From assembly GCA_025667525.1 (NCBI GenBank), contig CM046878.1, positions 518,080,274 through 518,144,273 on the forward strand: a DNA stretch of 64,000 nt. The letters run 5' to 3'. Under the pieces are notes generated by a model. That model saw nothing but the letters and a program-made list of their open reading frames with translations, did no database searches and was not told the origin of the DNA. The first letter of the stretch is position 1. Every line of letters starts with the position of its first letter. Made by a program: the position numbers and the translations under genes. Below are positions 1-11,464 of this stretch, in pieces. This DNA comes from Glebionis coronaria. Taxonomy: Eukaryota > Streptophyta > Magnoliopsida > Asterales > Asteraceae.

Positions 1-1005
1 CAAGAGTAATTTTTTTAAGAAAAATAATACAGACTAAATCATATAAAAATTAAGAATTGTTTTGAGATCTAAATTACATTAAATTGCGTTGACTGGTAAT
101 TTTGCAATAATAATTAGAAAGGCTCATCGAATTTGACAAACTGTATGGTGGGTATAACGAGTCGCTGGTCATGAACCCGACTAAGGAAAGAGGTTATGCC
201 ATTTGTCGATGACCAACCCGGCTTGCTTGTGCGTCAAATTGGAGTTACGTACGATTATTTATTTGCATAATTACATTAAGGTTAATTTGCCACAAATTCA
301 CATCCGAAACACAATGAATAAGGTTATTGATTTGTGCTTTAGCCGAGTTTTAGAGAAAAGTACGTTGTAAATTTTTGTTGTGGGTAATTCTTCAATTGGT
401 TTAACCAATGCCTCAACAATAATTTATGTATAATTTAGTCTGGCCAAAAAGTTTACTAAAGGTTTTATTAAACTTATGTTATGGAGATGTATGCATGCTT
501 CTCCATACATTGATTTTCACATCAAAATTTATAGCCTTAAAATTGAAGTCAAGTGCCATCTGATTAACGAACACTTGAAGTTACAATCTTGTCATGTGAG
601 ATCTTGGACGAGATTGTGATGGAAAGAAAACTTTCATGATTGAATGAGACTTCGCATGAATAGTTTTACGTTCCTTAAATTAAACGATTTAATTACGTTA
701 TTTAGTGAGATCTAGAAACTTAAGGCATTAAGAGGGGATGAAACATGTTTACAATGCAAAACATTTTTTGGCAATGTAAGTCCCTAAAATATCTAGAAAT
801 TGAAAATTGTTTGTCAGTTAAATTGTTCGACAAACTACTATGTTGAATGCATTCATTACTAGCAGATCAACATATGTAATGGATCTATGTCAATATTGAT
901 TCTAATTTCAAGGAAAATACTATGGTTAAGTTTATTTACCGGGGTAATTTTATTTTCTTGAACGTGTTATCGAAAATACTAATATTTGAACTTATTTAGG
1001 TAGAA
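1..1005 (+). other. Leader of copia element upstream of gag, no gene seen
   Basis: About 1 kb of AT-rich sequence before the gag start codon at 1006. No long reading frame, tRNA-complementary primer-binding site or LTR terminus was found. It is most simply the long untranslated leader of the element that follows, since nothing else marks a boundary within it. Confidence 0.45.
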
Positions 1006-1980
1006 ATGGCTCAATCCGACAACAACGCTTTAAGTTCGGTGTTCAAAAATTTCTTTGAACGTAAAGAACTGACTGGTCCAAACTTCAATGATTGGTATCT
1101 CTCCCTGATAATTGTCTTGAGAGTAGCGGGTACTATTGATTACTTGTCCACGACCGTTCTGGGCGAACCCACTGAAGGGGCTTCTGAAGCTGAAAAGCTT
1201 CTTTACAAAACGAAAATTAAGAAGCACAATGATGTAGCTTGCTTAATGTTTGGGAAAATGACGCCTGAACTTTAAAAGAAGTTTGAGCTTTATCCTCCCA
1301 AACTAATGCTTGATGAGCTCAAGGCAATGTTTGAGAAGCCTCAAGCTGTGGAGGTCTACGACTTAGTAGATGCGTTGTACAGTAGTAAGCAAACCTTAGG
1401 AAATCCGTAAGTGCAGACTATTTGGAAATGAGAGGTAACATGGAACAGCTCATCGCACTTGGGAAGACCTATGACAATGATATGGCGATTAACTTAATCA
1501 ATAGGTACCTTAACAAGGATTTTAGAGATTTTGTTAGGAATTTCAATATGAACTGCGCGGGGAAGACAGTGAGTGATTTGCACGCAATGCTCATTGACTA
1601 TGAAAAGGGTTTAAAGGAGAAGGGTCAACCTCTACCCCTCAAGTACTTAACATACGAAAGGGTAGAGTAAGCAAGCCAAAAACGCAAGCGAACAAAAAGA
1701 TGAAAGGAAAAGGCAAAGGCGATAAAGGCAAGAAACTTGCGACTAATCAAAAGCCTAAGCAAAACTTTTCTAAGAAAAATCAATCTCAAAAGGACGAAAC
1801 TTGTCACCACTGCGGCGCCAGTGGTCACTGGAAGAGGAACTTCCCTCTGTACCTCGATGAGTTGCGTGAAAGTAAGAAGAAGAAGTCTGAGCAAAGTGTT
1901 GCAGCTTCAGGTAACTTGTTTATGATTGAATTATTTAATCAAATTAAATTCATGGGTATATGATACGGGATGTGGTATTA
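1006..1980 (+). pseudogene. copia gag (capsid/nucleocapsid), disrupted
   Basis: Encodes the copia structural protein that packages element RNA in cytoplasmic particles. The first frame opens with ATG at 1006 and has the typical early gag block (LTGPNFNDWY, then a leucine-rich helix). It hits an in-frame TAA at 1273-1275, continues in the same frame to about 1410, then shifts frame; 1422-1670 carries the next gag block (NMEQLIALGKTYDND and the downstream helix). A third frame (from 1700) is lysine-rich and contains the zinc knuckle at about 1802-1845: CHHCGASGHWKRN is followed by Phe where the last cysteine of CX2CX4HX4C is expected. At least two frameshifts, one stop and a lost zinc ligand show that it is dead. 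Confidence 0.8.
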
Positions 1981-2340
1981 ACATTTGTAATACACTTCAA
2001 GGGTTTAAGTTGAAAAGGAATCTATCCTATGGAGAGCAATATCTACAAGTGGTCAATGGTGCACAAACAGTTGTTGAAGCTATATGAGTATTTAATTTAG
2101 TTTTACCTTCGGGTTTAGTACTGATCTCAAACAATTGTCATTATGCACCTTCTATTGTTAGAGGTTTTATTTACTTATCTTGTTTGTTTGATCTTGGATT
2201 TATTCACACTATTGATAGTAATGGAATTTCTGTTTTTAAAGATGGTATTTTCTAATTCAATGCAATTTCCGTGAATGGTGTGTTTGAAATTAACATGCAT
2301 AATAATGTTTCCAAGTATAATATAATCATGTCTTTAGCAT
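1962..2340 (+). pseudogene. copia protease region, degenerate
   Basis: In the frame starting at 1962 a DTGCG motif fits the aspartic protease active site of copia polyproteins, and the weakly conserved sequence after it runs toward the integrase. Stops interrupt it (for example near 2086 and 2256). The protease would cleave the gag-pol polyprotein; here it cannot be made intact. Confidence 0.5.
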
Positions 2341-2369
2341 GAATAAGAAGAGAAAGTTAGACAAGAACT

Positions 2370-3481
2370 CTTCTTAGCTTTGGCATTGTCGACTTGCCCA
2401 TATTGGGAAGACACGCATACAAAAGCTTTAACGTGAAAGTATTTTGGAAAATATCAATGATGAATCATTTGATAAATTTGAGTCTTGTATCTTTGGAAAG
2501 ATGAACAAGAAACCTTTTAATAATAATATTGAAAGAGCTACTGATCTACCTTGTTTAATATACACTGATGTGTGTGGACCACTTAGACATGTGTCAAGGA
2601 AAGGTGTTATATACTTCTTGACATTTACGGATGATTTTAGCCGTTATGGTTATGTTTATTTACTTATGCATAAACATGAGGTATTTGAAACATTCAAAGT
2701 GTTTAAAGCGGAAGTAGAACTACAACTAGAAAAGAAGATCAAAGCTCTTCGTTCTGATAGAGGTGGTGAGTACTTAAGCCAAGAGTCTAAAGATTATCTA
2801 AGTAAGAATAAAATTGTTCAGAATCTTACTTCTCCTTATACTCCACAACAAAATGGTGTATCCGAAAGGATAAATGGTACATTATTAGATATGGTGTGAT
2901 CTATGTTTAATCTTACAACTTTACCATTATCCTTTTGGGACTATGCCTTAGAATCTGTTGTTCATATTCTAAATATGGTTCCCACAAAGAAGGTTAATAA
3001 GACACCATATGAAATATGGCATGGAAAAACGCCATATTTGTCTTATTTAAAGGTCTAAGGTTGTGAGGCGTATGTGAAACGTGACTCAATTGATAAACTC
3101 CAACAACGATATGTGAAATGTATCTTTGTAGGATACCCTAAGGAAACTATGGGTTACTACTTTTATTTTCCACCTGAAAATAAAGTTATTGTTGCAATGT
3201 ATGGAGATTTTCTTGAAAGATATCTCCTATATCAAGAATTCAGTGGTAGAAATTATGATCTTGAAGAGAGTCATATAGATACATTGCCTTCTGTAAATAC
3301 TAGCGAAATAATTCTTGTAGAACCAGAAAGTCTGGCAGTTCCACTGGATTTAGCTCCTCTACGTAAATCCGAAAGGACTATACGTGCACCAAGAAAGCTA
3401 GGTCTTAACATAGAGGATGATGATGATGAAGTAGGGTATCTTGGTGAACCTGCTAATTATAAATCCGCCATGCTTTCTTGA
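2370..3481 (+). pseudogene. copia integrase, broken
   Basis: The N-terminal zinc-binding segment is traceable around 2383-2500 (WHCRLAHIGK, later ESCIFGKM with one expected Cys lost). The catalytic core sits in the frame 2444-2899: first Asp in YTDVCGPL, second in RSDRGGEY, Glu in GVSERING, in the D-D-E order and spacing of copia integrases. A TGA at about 2897-2899 and a TAA near 3056-3058 break it. The frame 3074-3481 holds the C-terminal part (VKCIFVGYPKETMGYYFY) and the acidic linker before RT. It would insert the cDNA into chromosomes if intact. Confidence 0.8.
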
Positions 3482-3489
3482 AAAGGTTA

Positions 3490-4918
3490 AGTGGACTAGT
3501 GCAATGGATGAGGAAATGAAATCCATGAAAATAAATGATGTTTGGATTCTTGTAGATGCACCACCAAATGCTAAATTAGTGAAAATAGGCGGATATACAA
3601 AAAGAAAACCGACATAGATGGCAAAATACAATCCTACAAAGCTCGTTTAGTAGCTAAAGGTTTTACTCAAACTTTTGGCGTAGACTACGAGGAGACATAT
3701 TCTCTTGTAGCGTACTTGAGAGCTATTAGGATTCTCATAGCTATATCAGCATACCATGACTATGAGATATGGCAAATGGATGTTAAAACTGCCTTCTTGA
3801 ATGGTCGCTTAGATGAAGATATCTATATGCAGCAACCTGAAGGGTACTAAGTATCTAAAATGCGTGTGTAAACTTCAAAGATCTATTTATGGTTTGAAGC
3901 AAGCATCACGTCAATGGAATAAGCGATTTGATGAAGAAATCAAGAAGTTTGAATTTATTCAAAATCGTGATGAGCCATGTGTATATCACAAAGCTAGTGG
4001 GAGTGATGTAGTGTTCCTAATTTTAAATGTTGATGACATATTAATCATGAGAAGTAACATTCCAAGACTTAAAGCAGTTAAGGATAATCTTGGTAAATGT
4101 TTTTCTATGAAGGATTTGAGAGAAGGTGCATACATTCTGGGAATTAAAATCTATCGAGATAGGAGTAAGCGGTTAATTGGTCTTAGTCAAAATTCTTATA
4201 TCGACAAGATATTGAAGAAGTATAATATGCATAACTCCAAGAAAGGTTTTCAACCTATGGAGGTTAAGCATGATTTAAGCCATGAGATGTATGTATCAAC
4301 ACCTGAAGAGGTGGAATGCATGAAGAAGGTGCCTTATGCTTCGGCTGTAGGATCTATCATGTATGTTGTAAGATGCACATGGCATGTGGCGTTTGCTCGG
4401 AACTTAGTTAGTCGTTACCAATAGAATCCAGGGAAGCTTCACTGGGTTGCTGTTAAACATATTCTGCAGTAATTGAGGAGTACGAGAGATATGTACAAAG
4501 TCTCAGACGGGTTACGTGTTTGTTATTAATGGAGGAGCAGTTGACTGGAAGCGCAAAAAACAGACAACGATTGCAATGCGTGCGACTCAATCTGAGTACA
4601 TCGCTGCTTCAGAAGCTGCATATTGAAGATCTTGGAGTGATGCCTTCATTTAAAGAACCTATTGATATGTATTGTGACAATTCTGATGCAATCATATTCG
4701 CCAATTATGGAGTCATGAAGGGCGCCAATCACTTTAAACGTAGATATCACTATGTTCGAGAACAAGTTGAGGCGGGTGAAGTCAAATTAATAAATGTTCA
4801 CACATATGATAATGTAGTTGATCCTTTTACTAAGTTTTTGCCTATAGGAAAGGTCATTAAGCATGCCAAAGGAATTGGGCTTCAATTAGCTAGTGGATTC
4901 ATGAAAATCTGTGATTAG
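3490..4918 (+). pseudogene. copia reverse transcriptase and RNase H, broken
   Basis: RT blocks are clear: KARLVAKGFTQTFGVDYEET near 3640-3695, WQMDVKTAFLNG near 3773-3805, then after a frame change SIYGLKQASRQW (about 3880-3915) and the catalytic box as NVDDILIM (about 4025-4050), where most copias have YVDD. The frame 3813-4424 ends in a stop. RNase H is partial: 4520-4918 retains YCDNSDAI and the conserved KGANHFKRRYHYVRE and VDPFTK segments. Stops and frame changes between blocks show pseudogenisation. Confidence 0.82.
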
Positions 4919-5725
4919 TATTTGGATAAAGGATGTTAAGACATTATTATTTGATGAAATAAAATTTGGGTTATGTTTATTCTTGTTATTTAATATTGTA
5001 TCCTATTTTACATGTTTTAATCCGTGAATATTATTATATTCTAAATGTCCGTTGTCGATTAATAATATGCGAATATTATTAAATTAAGACAAATCTAAAT
5101 TGTGATATAATATACTTGAAAGTATATTGATGTGTTTACATGTAAATTTAGATGATATTCGATGAATTGAATATAGGACTTATCCAAACTATATGATTAT
5201 TCTTTGTGGATCTTTGTCATTAAGTAAATCATAAATAGTTATCCTCAGACCTGAGATACCCAGAAACTGTCATGGATCTAGTGCATTTCTGTGAAGTAAT
5301 CTAACGCTATACGTAACTGGTAGCCATAAGGGTTATTTTCAGAAGTGTTGTAAAATTCATAAGTTTTGCTTGTAGTCAATATGGAATTTGTTTCCTTTAA
5401 ATTCATTTTGGAGTTTAATATAGCTGGGGCCCTCGTGGGATTAGTAAGATGTTGTGTGACCGCACCCAAAGGCGTTTTAAACTTTGTTTAGAAGTTTTGG
5501 TAATCTTGCTGAATCTGATAAACGAGAAACAAAATAGTTAATGAAAGGGGTGACTTAAGATCCATATCCTTATTTACATTGTATTAGAAACGAAAGGATA
5601 ATAATAATGATGAATCATTAAAAGGTTTATCAAGGAGACCTTACTCAAGTCGGACTAGAGGCATCGACGTGTAACTAGACGCTAAATGATGTGATCACAT
5701 TATTAAAAAATTTCCAAGTGGGAGT
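4919..5725 (+). other. 3' untranslated region of copia element with polypurine tract
   Basis: About 800 bp with no supported gene between the RNase H stop and the LTR. It ends in an AAGTGGGAG purine-rich stretch (about 5716-5724), the usual plus-strand primer placed directly before copia 3' LTRs. Confidence 0.65.
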
Positions 5726-6400
5726 TGTAAGTGTTATGGACGTAAGTTTAATAGTCGTTTGTTAGGATCGAAACTTGCGATTACGGGATTGCACACAATA
5801 GGTAAAGAGTTAATTTATTAATAAATGTATTTATATATTTATTAAATAATTTGAGCTTTAAACATTTAACGGTCGTTAAGCTTTAAGAGTTAAGGACTAA
5901 CGATTAATGTGGAATATTAAAGAAGAGGACAAAAGGATCTGGAACACCTCTTGGGTGGGTTCCGATCGGTGGACAAGGAAAAATGGAAGAAAAAGGTTTC
6001 TTTCCTAAATTGCGTTTTGTCATGGGCTACAAGTTTTGGTACCCTATATAAACACATGGGGTATCTCATAATTCTTCACCACATTTTCTCTCATCCTCTC
6101 TCTTGCGATTGATGGCCAAACACCCCTAGAGGTTTCGTTTCGTTTGTTTGGTTTCTTGAATCAAGTCCTAGCCCCTCTCTAGGGTTGTTGGGTTGATTTT
6201 TGTTTAAGCTCGTTTTATATGTACTAGTATTACAGTTAACTCGTTATTATACGTGTGTACCAGAACGTAATATAGTCTCAATATAGATTATATCTTGGAT
6301 CGATTAACAAAACGGTAACAGGTTAATCATTGATCCGTTATAAACCCGAATTGGAGATTCGTTCTTGCTTATTGGAATCACATAGCTAAAAGGTATGTAA
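5726..6400 (+). repeat. 3' LTR of copia element (right edge approximate)
   Basis: Begins TGTAAGTG immediately after the polypurine tract. Contains a TATATAAA box at about 6045-6052 that fits the LTR promoter, followed by a pyrimidine-rich stretch. The partner LTR is outside the window, so the right end cannot be fixed by comparison; a CA terminus near 6390 is plausible and the LTR must stop by 6520. Confidence 0.6.
6045..6052 (+). promoter_or_regulatory. TATA box of copia LTR
   Basis: TATATAAA about 320 bp into the LTR, where copia U3 promoters usually lie; inference from position and sequence only. Confidence 0.45.
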
Positions 6401-6520
6401 CCCTAATTTGATTAATTATGAATGTGTTATTATTATGATCTTGTTAAATCGCTTCCGTATTAATTGCTTTGATATTTACTTATGTTATTATAATTGTTAT
6501 GAACTTCATTAACCATTTAG

Positions 6521-6907
6521 ATACCCAAAAACTACTAAGAAGCCTAAATAATTCGGAGAGAGATGGTTTTGAAAAAGTGTGTGAAATAAGAGAGGTGAAG
6601 GCCTTTATTTATAGTGTTCTTTGAGGTTCAAATAGCGCCGCACGGATCCACAAATGCGTCGCACTTTGAAGGGTCGATTTATGTGTCGCACAAACGAAAC
6701 GGTGCGTCGCACATTCATGTATCCAAAATGTTCTTTGGATTTCTTTCATTTATTTGCATAAAGGGTTTTTTCTTTCATGTTTTACTCTTTGGTCCTTCAA
6801 GTTAACCTGCATAAATACGTGTGTGATTAAGTATCAAAAGTTCATTAATATATATAATTTATGGGTCAGTATCGGCATATTAAACATATATATTTCTATT
6901 GTTATCA
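6521..6907 (-). repeat. Partial gypsy LTR (start of 3' LTR)
   Basis: Aligns by eye with 52608-52986 over its whole length, including the distinctive run rich in GCGTCGCAC and the TTATCA end. On the minus strand the LTR begins TGATAAC at 6907, preceded by a purine-rich AAGTGTGGAGGAACT polypurine tract. Only about the first 390 bp of a roughly 1.2-kb LTR are kept. Confidence 0.8.
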
Positions 6908-8027
6908 AGTTCCTCCACACTTAGCTATTGCTTGCCCTAAAGCAATCAAAGCGAGTAAAAAAATTATATTATAAAAATCATAAGTATCGATATGAAGCAT
7001 GATAAAAAATGATTAGGTTTCTAAGTAATCAAGGTAGTGACACAATAATTTCAGCACCTCACACAGTAATAGTGTTTAAGTATTTGAATTCACACAATGT
7101 CACTCATAACAGGTCAAATGTAAGATAAACTCTAATAGCACATACATAATATAGATAGCTACCATAGGCTTGTACGAGTCACATAAACATAGATGTTGCA
7201 TCGTGAGCACCATATAATTTTTCAAAGAGGCAAATTGTGATAATAATGAGGGTTTAGTAATCATAGTATGCCTTGTCAAAGTCATAGAATTAACAATATA
7301 ATACTTCGTTCACTTTTGGATTCTTTCACGTTATTCACTTTCTTTTTAAGATAGAAATCATAACATACACGGCTTGACAGAGGTATACATAAACACTAGA
7401 TAGTAGCACATGGGATAATATAGCACAAAAGTACGAGTGCAACATATTTTAGCAAGCCAGTGTAGCTTGACTAAACTGACATATAATGGGATTTATTTCT
7501 ACTCTTATAAAAATATCTATAAATTAACCTCACTACGGTTTAGTAAATAATAATCAAGCACAAGTTCTGAAGCACACTAGATTATCGACATGCACACATG
7601 ATATATTAATATATAGGCTATAATATCTCACATATTTAGTGGATTGTTTATTCTTCGTTATAGTGTCAATAAATGAGATTTTGCCTGGTTAAATTTTTTG
7701 AAGTTTGAGCTAGATTGCAAAGCATATGTGAAGATATTTTATTTAATTAGTTTTCCTATTTGTCTCCTCCTCCACACTTAAGTTGAACATTGCTCTCAAT
7801 GTGAGAACTGATATCATCATAAAACAGGGCTCAATGTAAAATTACGGGACTTCAAAAAGATATCTTGCATAGAGATTCAATTTGTTGTATCTGCAATATG
7901 TAACAAACACAAATACACATAATATATGCTATGAGGGTTTTATTTATATACATTTCCTCCTCCACAATTAAGAAAGAAAGTGAGGTGAAATACGGATTGT
8001 CTCCGGGAAGTGCTAAGTTTAGAGTCT
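6908..8027 (-). other. 3' untranslated region of the gypsy fragment
   Basis: No coding region supported. The CCTCCACACTTA and similar pyrimidine tracts at about 6911, 7768 and 7956 are purine tracts on the element's sense strand, one of them the polypurine tract at the LTR edge. The rest is AT-rich. Confidence 0.55.
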
Positions 8028-8174
8028 TCAGCCACACTCTGCTCTTGGGATTACGTATTGCACATGAAATGGTCTTTCTTCGTCGTTAGTTTCATTGTAG
8101 TTTTCCTCTTCATGGTAGAGTTTAAGTTTGTGGCCATTAACAAAAGGATTTTCTGTCCTTTCCATATAGTTTAG
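8028..8174 (-). pseudogene. C-terminal tail of gypsy pol
   Basis: The minus strand has an open stretch containing NPFVNGHKLKLYHEEENY and ending IPRAECG then a stop at 8028-8030. A V-N-G-x-(K/R)-L-K-x-Y-Y/H motif followed by a short tail is typical of the extreme C terminus of Athila/Tat gypsy polyproteins. Everything upstream is missing, because the reading frame runs into the unrelated foldback element at 8175. Confidence 0.7.
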
Positions 8175-9651
8175 TAGAGGTGGAATTTTGTGACCCAATG
8201 GTTATTTTTGGGTCTAGATGGTTAAATATAAAAAAAGGAGGGGGTCTAGTTGGGTTTTGTTAAAAAATATAGACGTGTTTAAATGGTTACTTTAGTTTCA
8301 TCAAAATAATTAAATGCGTCTTGATGTGTCTAATTGCGAAATCACATGGGTCTAGATGGGTCTAAATACAAAAATCACATGGGTCTCGATGAGCCTCACA
8401 TAAATAACTAAAATACACTCGACGGGTCTCAATCATGCAAGTCTTTTTTGTCTGTTTTTTTCTATTTTTTCATAAAAAGCTGAGGAAAACGTGAAAACAC
8501 ATTCGAAAACATTAAAAAATAACTAGCGAAAACGTGAACAACAAATCAAAATATAAAAACAAACGGAAATGTAAAAACGGACGAAAACATGAAAAAAAAC
8601 TGTAAGTACTAACAAAAACTAAAAAAATTGACGAAAACTTATAAAACATATGGAAACGTCAAAAATGACATGTAAAAACGGACGAAAACGTGCAAAATAA
8701 AAAAAATGTTAGTACTAACAAAAACTTAAAATTGATGAAAACTTATAAAACAGATGGAAACGTCAAAATTGACGAAAACGTGAAAAAACCAACGAAAATA
8801 AAAAAAACATGACGAAAACGTGTAAAAACTAACAAAGCCTAGAAAATATCTTAAATAATTACGTTTTCATCTGATTTTGGTTCTAATTTTTTACGTTATC
8901 ATATGTTTTCACGTTTTCTTCAGTATTTATTAAGGTTTTTTTTTCAACTTTTGGTAGTTCTTTCACATTTTCTTCAATTTTTTTTACGTTTTTGTCATAT
9001 TTTTCACGTTTTCGCCAAATTTTCAAGTTTTTGCGGTTTTGACTTTTCCATGTGTTTTATTAGTTTTCGACCTTTTTATGTTTTCGTCAAATTTATTTAG
9101 GTTTGAGTCATTTTTGACGTTTTCATCTGTTTTTTTTGTTCTAATTTTTTACGTTTTCACGTTTTCCTCGGTATTTGTTAAGGTTTTTTTCAAGTTTTGT
9201 TAGTTCTTTCACATTTCCGCCAATTTTTTACATTTTTGCCAAATTTTCAGGCTTTTGTCGGTTTGACTTTACCATACGTTTTGTTAGTTTTCGATCGTTT
9301 TTACGTTTGTGTCCGGTTTTTCATATATGAGATACATTTTAAAGTTTTCATCTATTTCTCTAGTGAAAACATAAACGAACGAAAATGTAAAATTCTTTAT
9401 AATGGTAGTGAACGAAGCCATTGAGAATTTTCATACGAGTTCTATGATTAAATTAAAAAAAATGTTAAACAAACTTCAACATTCTCATAAACACCCATAG
9501 AGACCCAAAAACCCAAGCTCTTCTTAAAGACCCATCTAGACCCAAATCCATTTAAACCCAAACCCATATAGACCCAAACCCATCTAGAACCATCCTTCTA
9601 AAAACCCATCTAAACCCAAACCCAACCCAACCCATAGATTTGCCACCTCTA
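8175..9651. mobile_element. Non-autonomous hAT-like foldback element
   Basis: Ends are inverted: TAGAGGTGG at 8175-8183 and CCACCTCTA at 9643-9651, followed inward by GGGTCTAGATGG-type subterminal repeats on the left and their complements on the right. The interior is a large imperfect inverted repeat: 8455-8860 is full of GACGAAAACGTGAAAAA variants and 8870-9390 of their reverse complements. TAGAGGTGGCAAA-like ends are typical of hAT elements. The flanking 8-mers (tagtttag, cgtttgat) match poorly, so the target duplication is decayed or the edges are off by a base or two. No transposase is encoded. Confidence 0.7.
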
Positions 9652-9662
9652 CGTTTGATACT

Positions 9663-10584
9663 AGGCCGTGTTTAGCCAAAACTAGCGTATTCATTTCTAA
9701 ATCATCTTTTTTGTGAAATGGGATTATGTTTTTTACTTTGTTTCTTGTTTGTTGCTACAAGATGTTGTGTTATATGATCAGCAATAAACTCAGATTTAGT
9801 AATATCTACTTTTACTACTTTTATCATAGATGTTCATACTATGTTTATGTTGTGTTTGGGAAAACCAACGATATTATCGTGTATATTTATTAAAAAAGGT
9901 TTACGGGTTAATAAACGAACTTTATGAATATCAAAAAGGTTTATGGGTTATCAAATGAAAGGTTTTTGGGTTATTAAACGAGGTTTTTGGGTTATTAAAC
10001 AAGGTTTAAACGAGGTTTATGGGTTATCAAACAAGGTTTATGGATTATCAAACGAGAAGTTTTTGGGTTATTAAACGAGGTTTTTGGGTTATGTTTCATA
10101 AGCCTACTTTTCGTGGCTTATTTTCAAGCTTTTTGGCTTATGTAAGTTTATTATGGCATAATAAACGTATATAAAGCCGATAAGTTTCAAAACAAGCCAC
10201 AACAAGTGAGCTTATAAAAAATAAGCCCAATATGCCGATTAATAGCCCACTTTATGTGGCGCAGGGGTGTTTGTTTCGGCTTTGGAGCTTATTTGATTTC
10301 GGCTTATATTTTATAAGACTCTATTTTCCTGCTTATTTTGAGACGTGTGTTATTATATAAGTTTATGACGATATGTTAAAGTTATACAAACCCACAAGTC
10401 TCAAAATAAGCCAGAAAATTGAGTGTTATGATATATAAGCCGAAATCAAATAAGCTCATAAGCAAAAAAAAAACGCCCCCTTATTTTCAAACTTTTCGGC
10501 TTTTATAAGTTTATTATGACATAATGAACGTATATAAGCCGAAGAGTTTCAAAACAAGCCACAACAAGCGAGCTTTTAAAAATT
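9663..10584. repeat. Duplicated repeat block, copy A
   Basis: Block A and block B (11262-12970) share the same order of parts: a GTGTTTGGC-type unit with GTTGCTACAAGATG, a GGTTTATGGGTTAT tandem array, a TTTCATAAGCC...CGTGGCTTATTTT segment, and a GGGGTGTTTGTTTCGGCTT hairpin. In A the tandem array is short (about 9897-10095) and the block stops at about 10584 in the middle of the last segment. Origin by duplication is inferred from the colinear similarity. Confidence 0.8.
9897..10095. repeat. Short tandem array of GGTTTATGGGTTAT-type repeats (copy A)
   Basis: About 8-10 degenerate copies of a roughly 20-bp motif (GGTTTTTGGGTTATTAAACG and relatives). It is the unexpanded counterpart of the array at 11465-12420. 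Confidence 0.8.
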
Positions 10585-11261
10585 TAATCGAGTTGGATTA
10601 CAATATAGAATCTTGATGTGTTAATTGACTCGGTGGTCGGAGCAGTAACCAGATGACTTGACCAAGTTGATTAGGTGGTTGAACTCATAATCTGATGACT
10701 CGATCGTATTTATCCGCTGATAATATAGAATCTTGATGTATAACAAAGTCCACCAACTCCAGCCCACATTCCCTCGGCCCATGTAAAAGAACCCATCATA
10801 TATTGACGCCAGACAAGATGAGAGGGAATCATAAATGTGACAAGAAAATCGCTTTATTTACCAACAACAACAACAACAAAAACCTTCCATAAACAAAATC
10901 GATCATCATTTATTTACCAAACAACAAAAACCTTCCTTAAACAAAATCATCATCAGTTACACTTATTATTCATCATAACCAAACAACAACAAAAACCTTA
11001 AAAAGAAAATCATAATCATCATATATATTCATCGCATTTATTTCAGAGAGTTTACTATTAAATATTCCTTTTAAGGTTGTTATACTTTTTCTCCTTTTCC
11101 ACTTTATTTTTTTTACTATGTTGTTTCGTTGGTAGTAGTATTCGCGCATTTTTTTTTTTGAAATGGGCGCGAATACTAATACCAACATATTAACATAATC
11201 ATCTTTTTTATACGTACTATATTTATTTTGCTTTTAAGGTTTAGTATGTTTTATACTAGGC
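10585..11261. other. Spacer between repeat blocks, no gene seen
   Basis: AT-rich, with repeated AACAACAACAAAAACCTT stretches (about 10860-11000) and two copies of a short ATATAGAATCTTGATGT segment (about 10605 and 10726). Contains a short hairpin at 11128-11186. No coding region supported. Confidence 0.6.
11128..11186. repeat. Short perfect-looking inverted repeat
   Basis: Arms of about 20 bp (GTTGGTAGTAGTATTCGCGC and its near-exact complement) around a T-rich loop of roughly 19 bp. It could be a very short MITE relic or a structured RNA stem; no other evidence. Confidence 0.6.
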
Positions 11262-11464
11262 TGTGTTTGGCGTATTCATATCTAAATCATCTTTTTGTGA
11301 AATGGGTTTATGTTTTTTACTCTGTTTGTTGTTTGTTGCTACAAGATGATGATGTGTTATATGATCAATAATAAACTAAGATTTAGTAATATCTACTGTT
11401 ACTACTTTTATGGTTCATACTATGTTTATGTTGTGTTTGGGAAAACCAGTCGTGTATAATTATT

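Larger units (their letters stand above)
1..6520 (+). mobile_element. Ty1/copia LTR retrotransposon, 5' truncated by window edge, coding region broken
   Basis: Sense-strand copia element recognised by its domain order gag - protease - integrase - reverse transcriptase - RNase H (about 1006-4918), followed by a 3' untranslated stretch, a polypurine tract (about 5714-5724) and the start of a 3' LTR at 5726. No 5' LTR or primer-binding site is visible, so the left end lies outside the window. Several premature stops and at least three frame changes make it non-autonomous today. The right edge is uncertain: sequence shared with a different LTR family begins at 6521, so the copia LTR ends before that, probably near 6390-6520. 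Confidence 0.85.
6521..8174 (-). mobile_element. 3' end fragment of a Tat/Athila-type Ty3/gypsy element
   Basis: Read on the minus strand this is the end of pol (8174-8028), a 3' untranslated region (8027-6908) and the first part of a 3' LTR (6907-6521). The LTR part matches the right end of the LTR at 51774-52986, so both belong to one family. The fragment is cut on the left by copia sequence and on the right by the foldback element at 8175. Confidence 0.75.

Noticed and set aside
8903..9424. Phe-rich frames at 8903-9100 and 9197-9424
   Set aside because: Products of the TTTTCACGTTTTC repeats of the foldback element.
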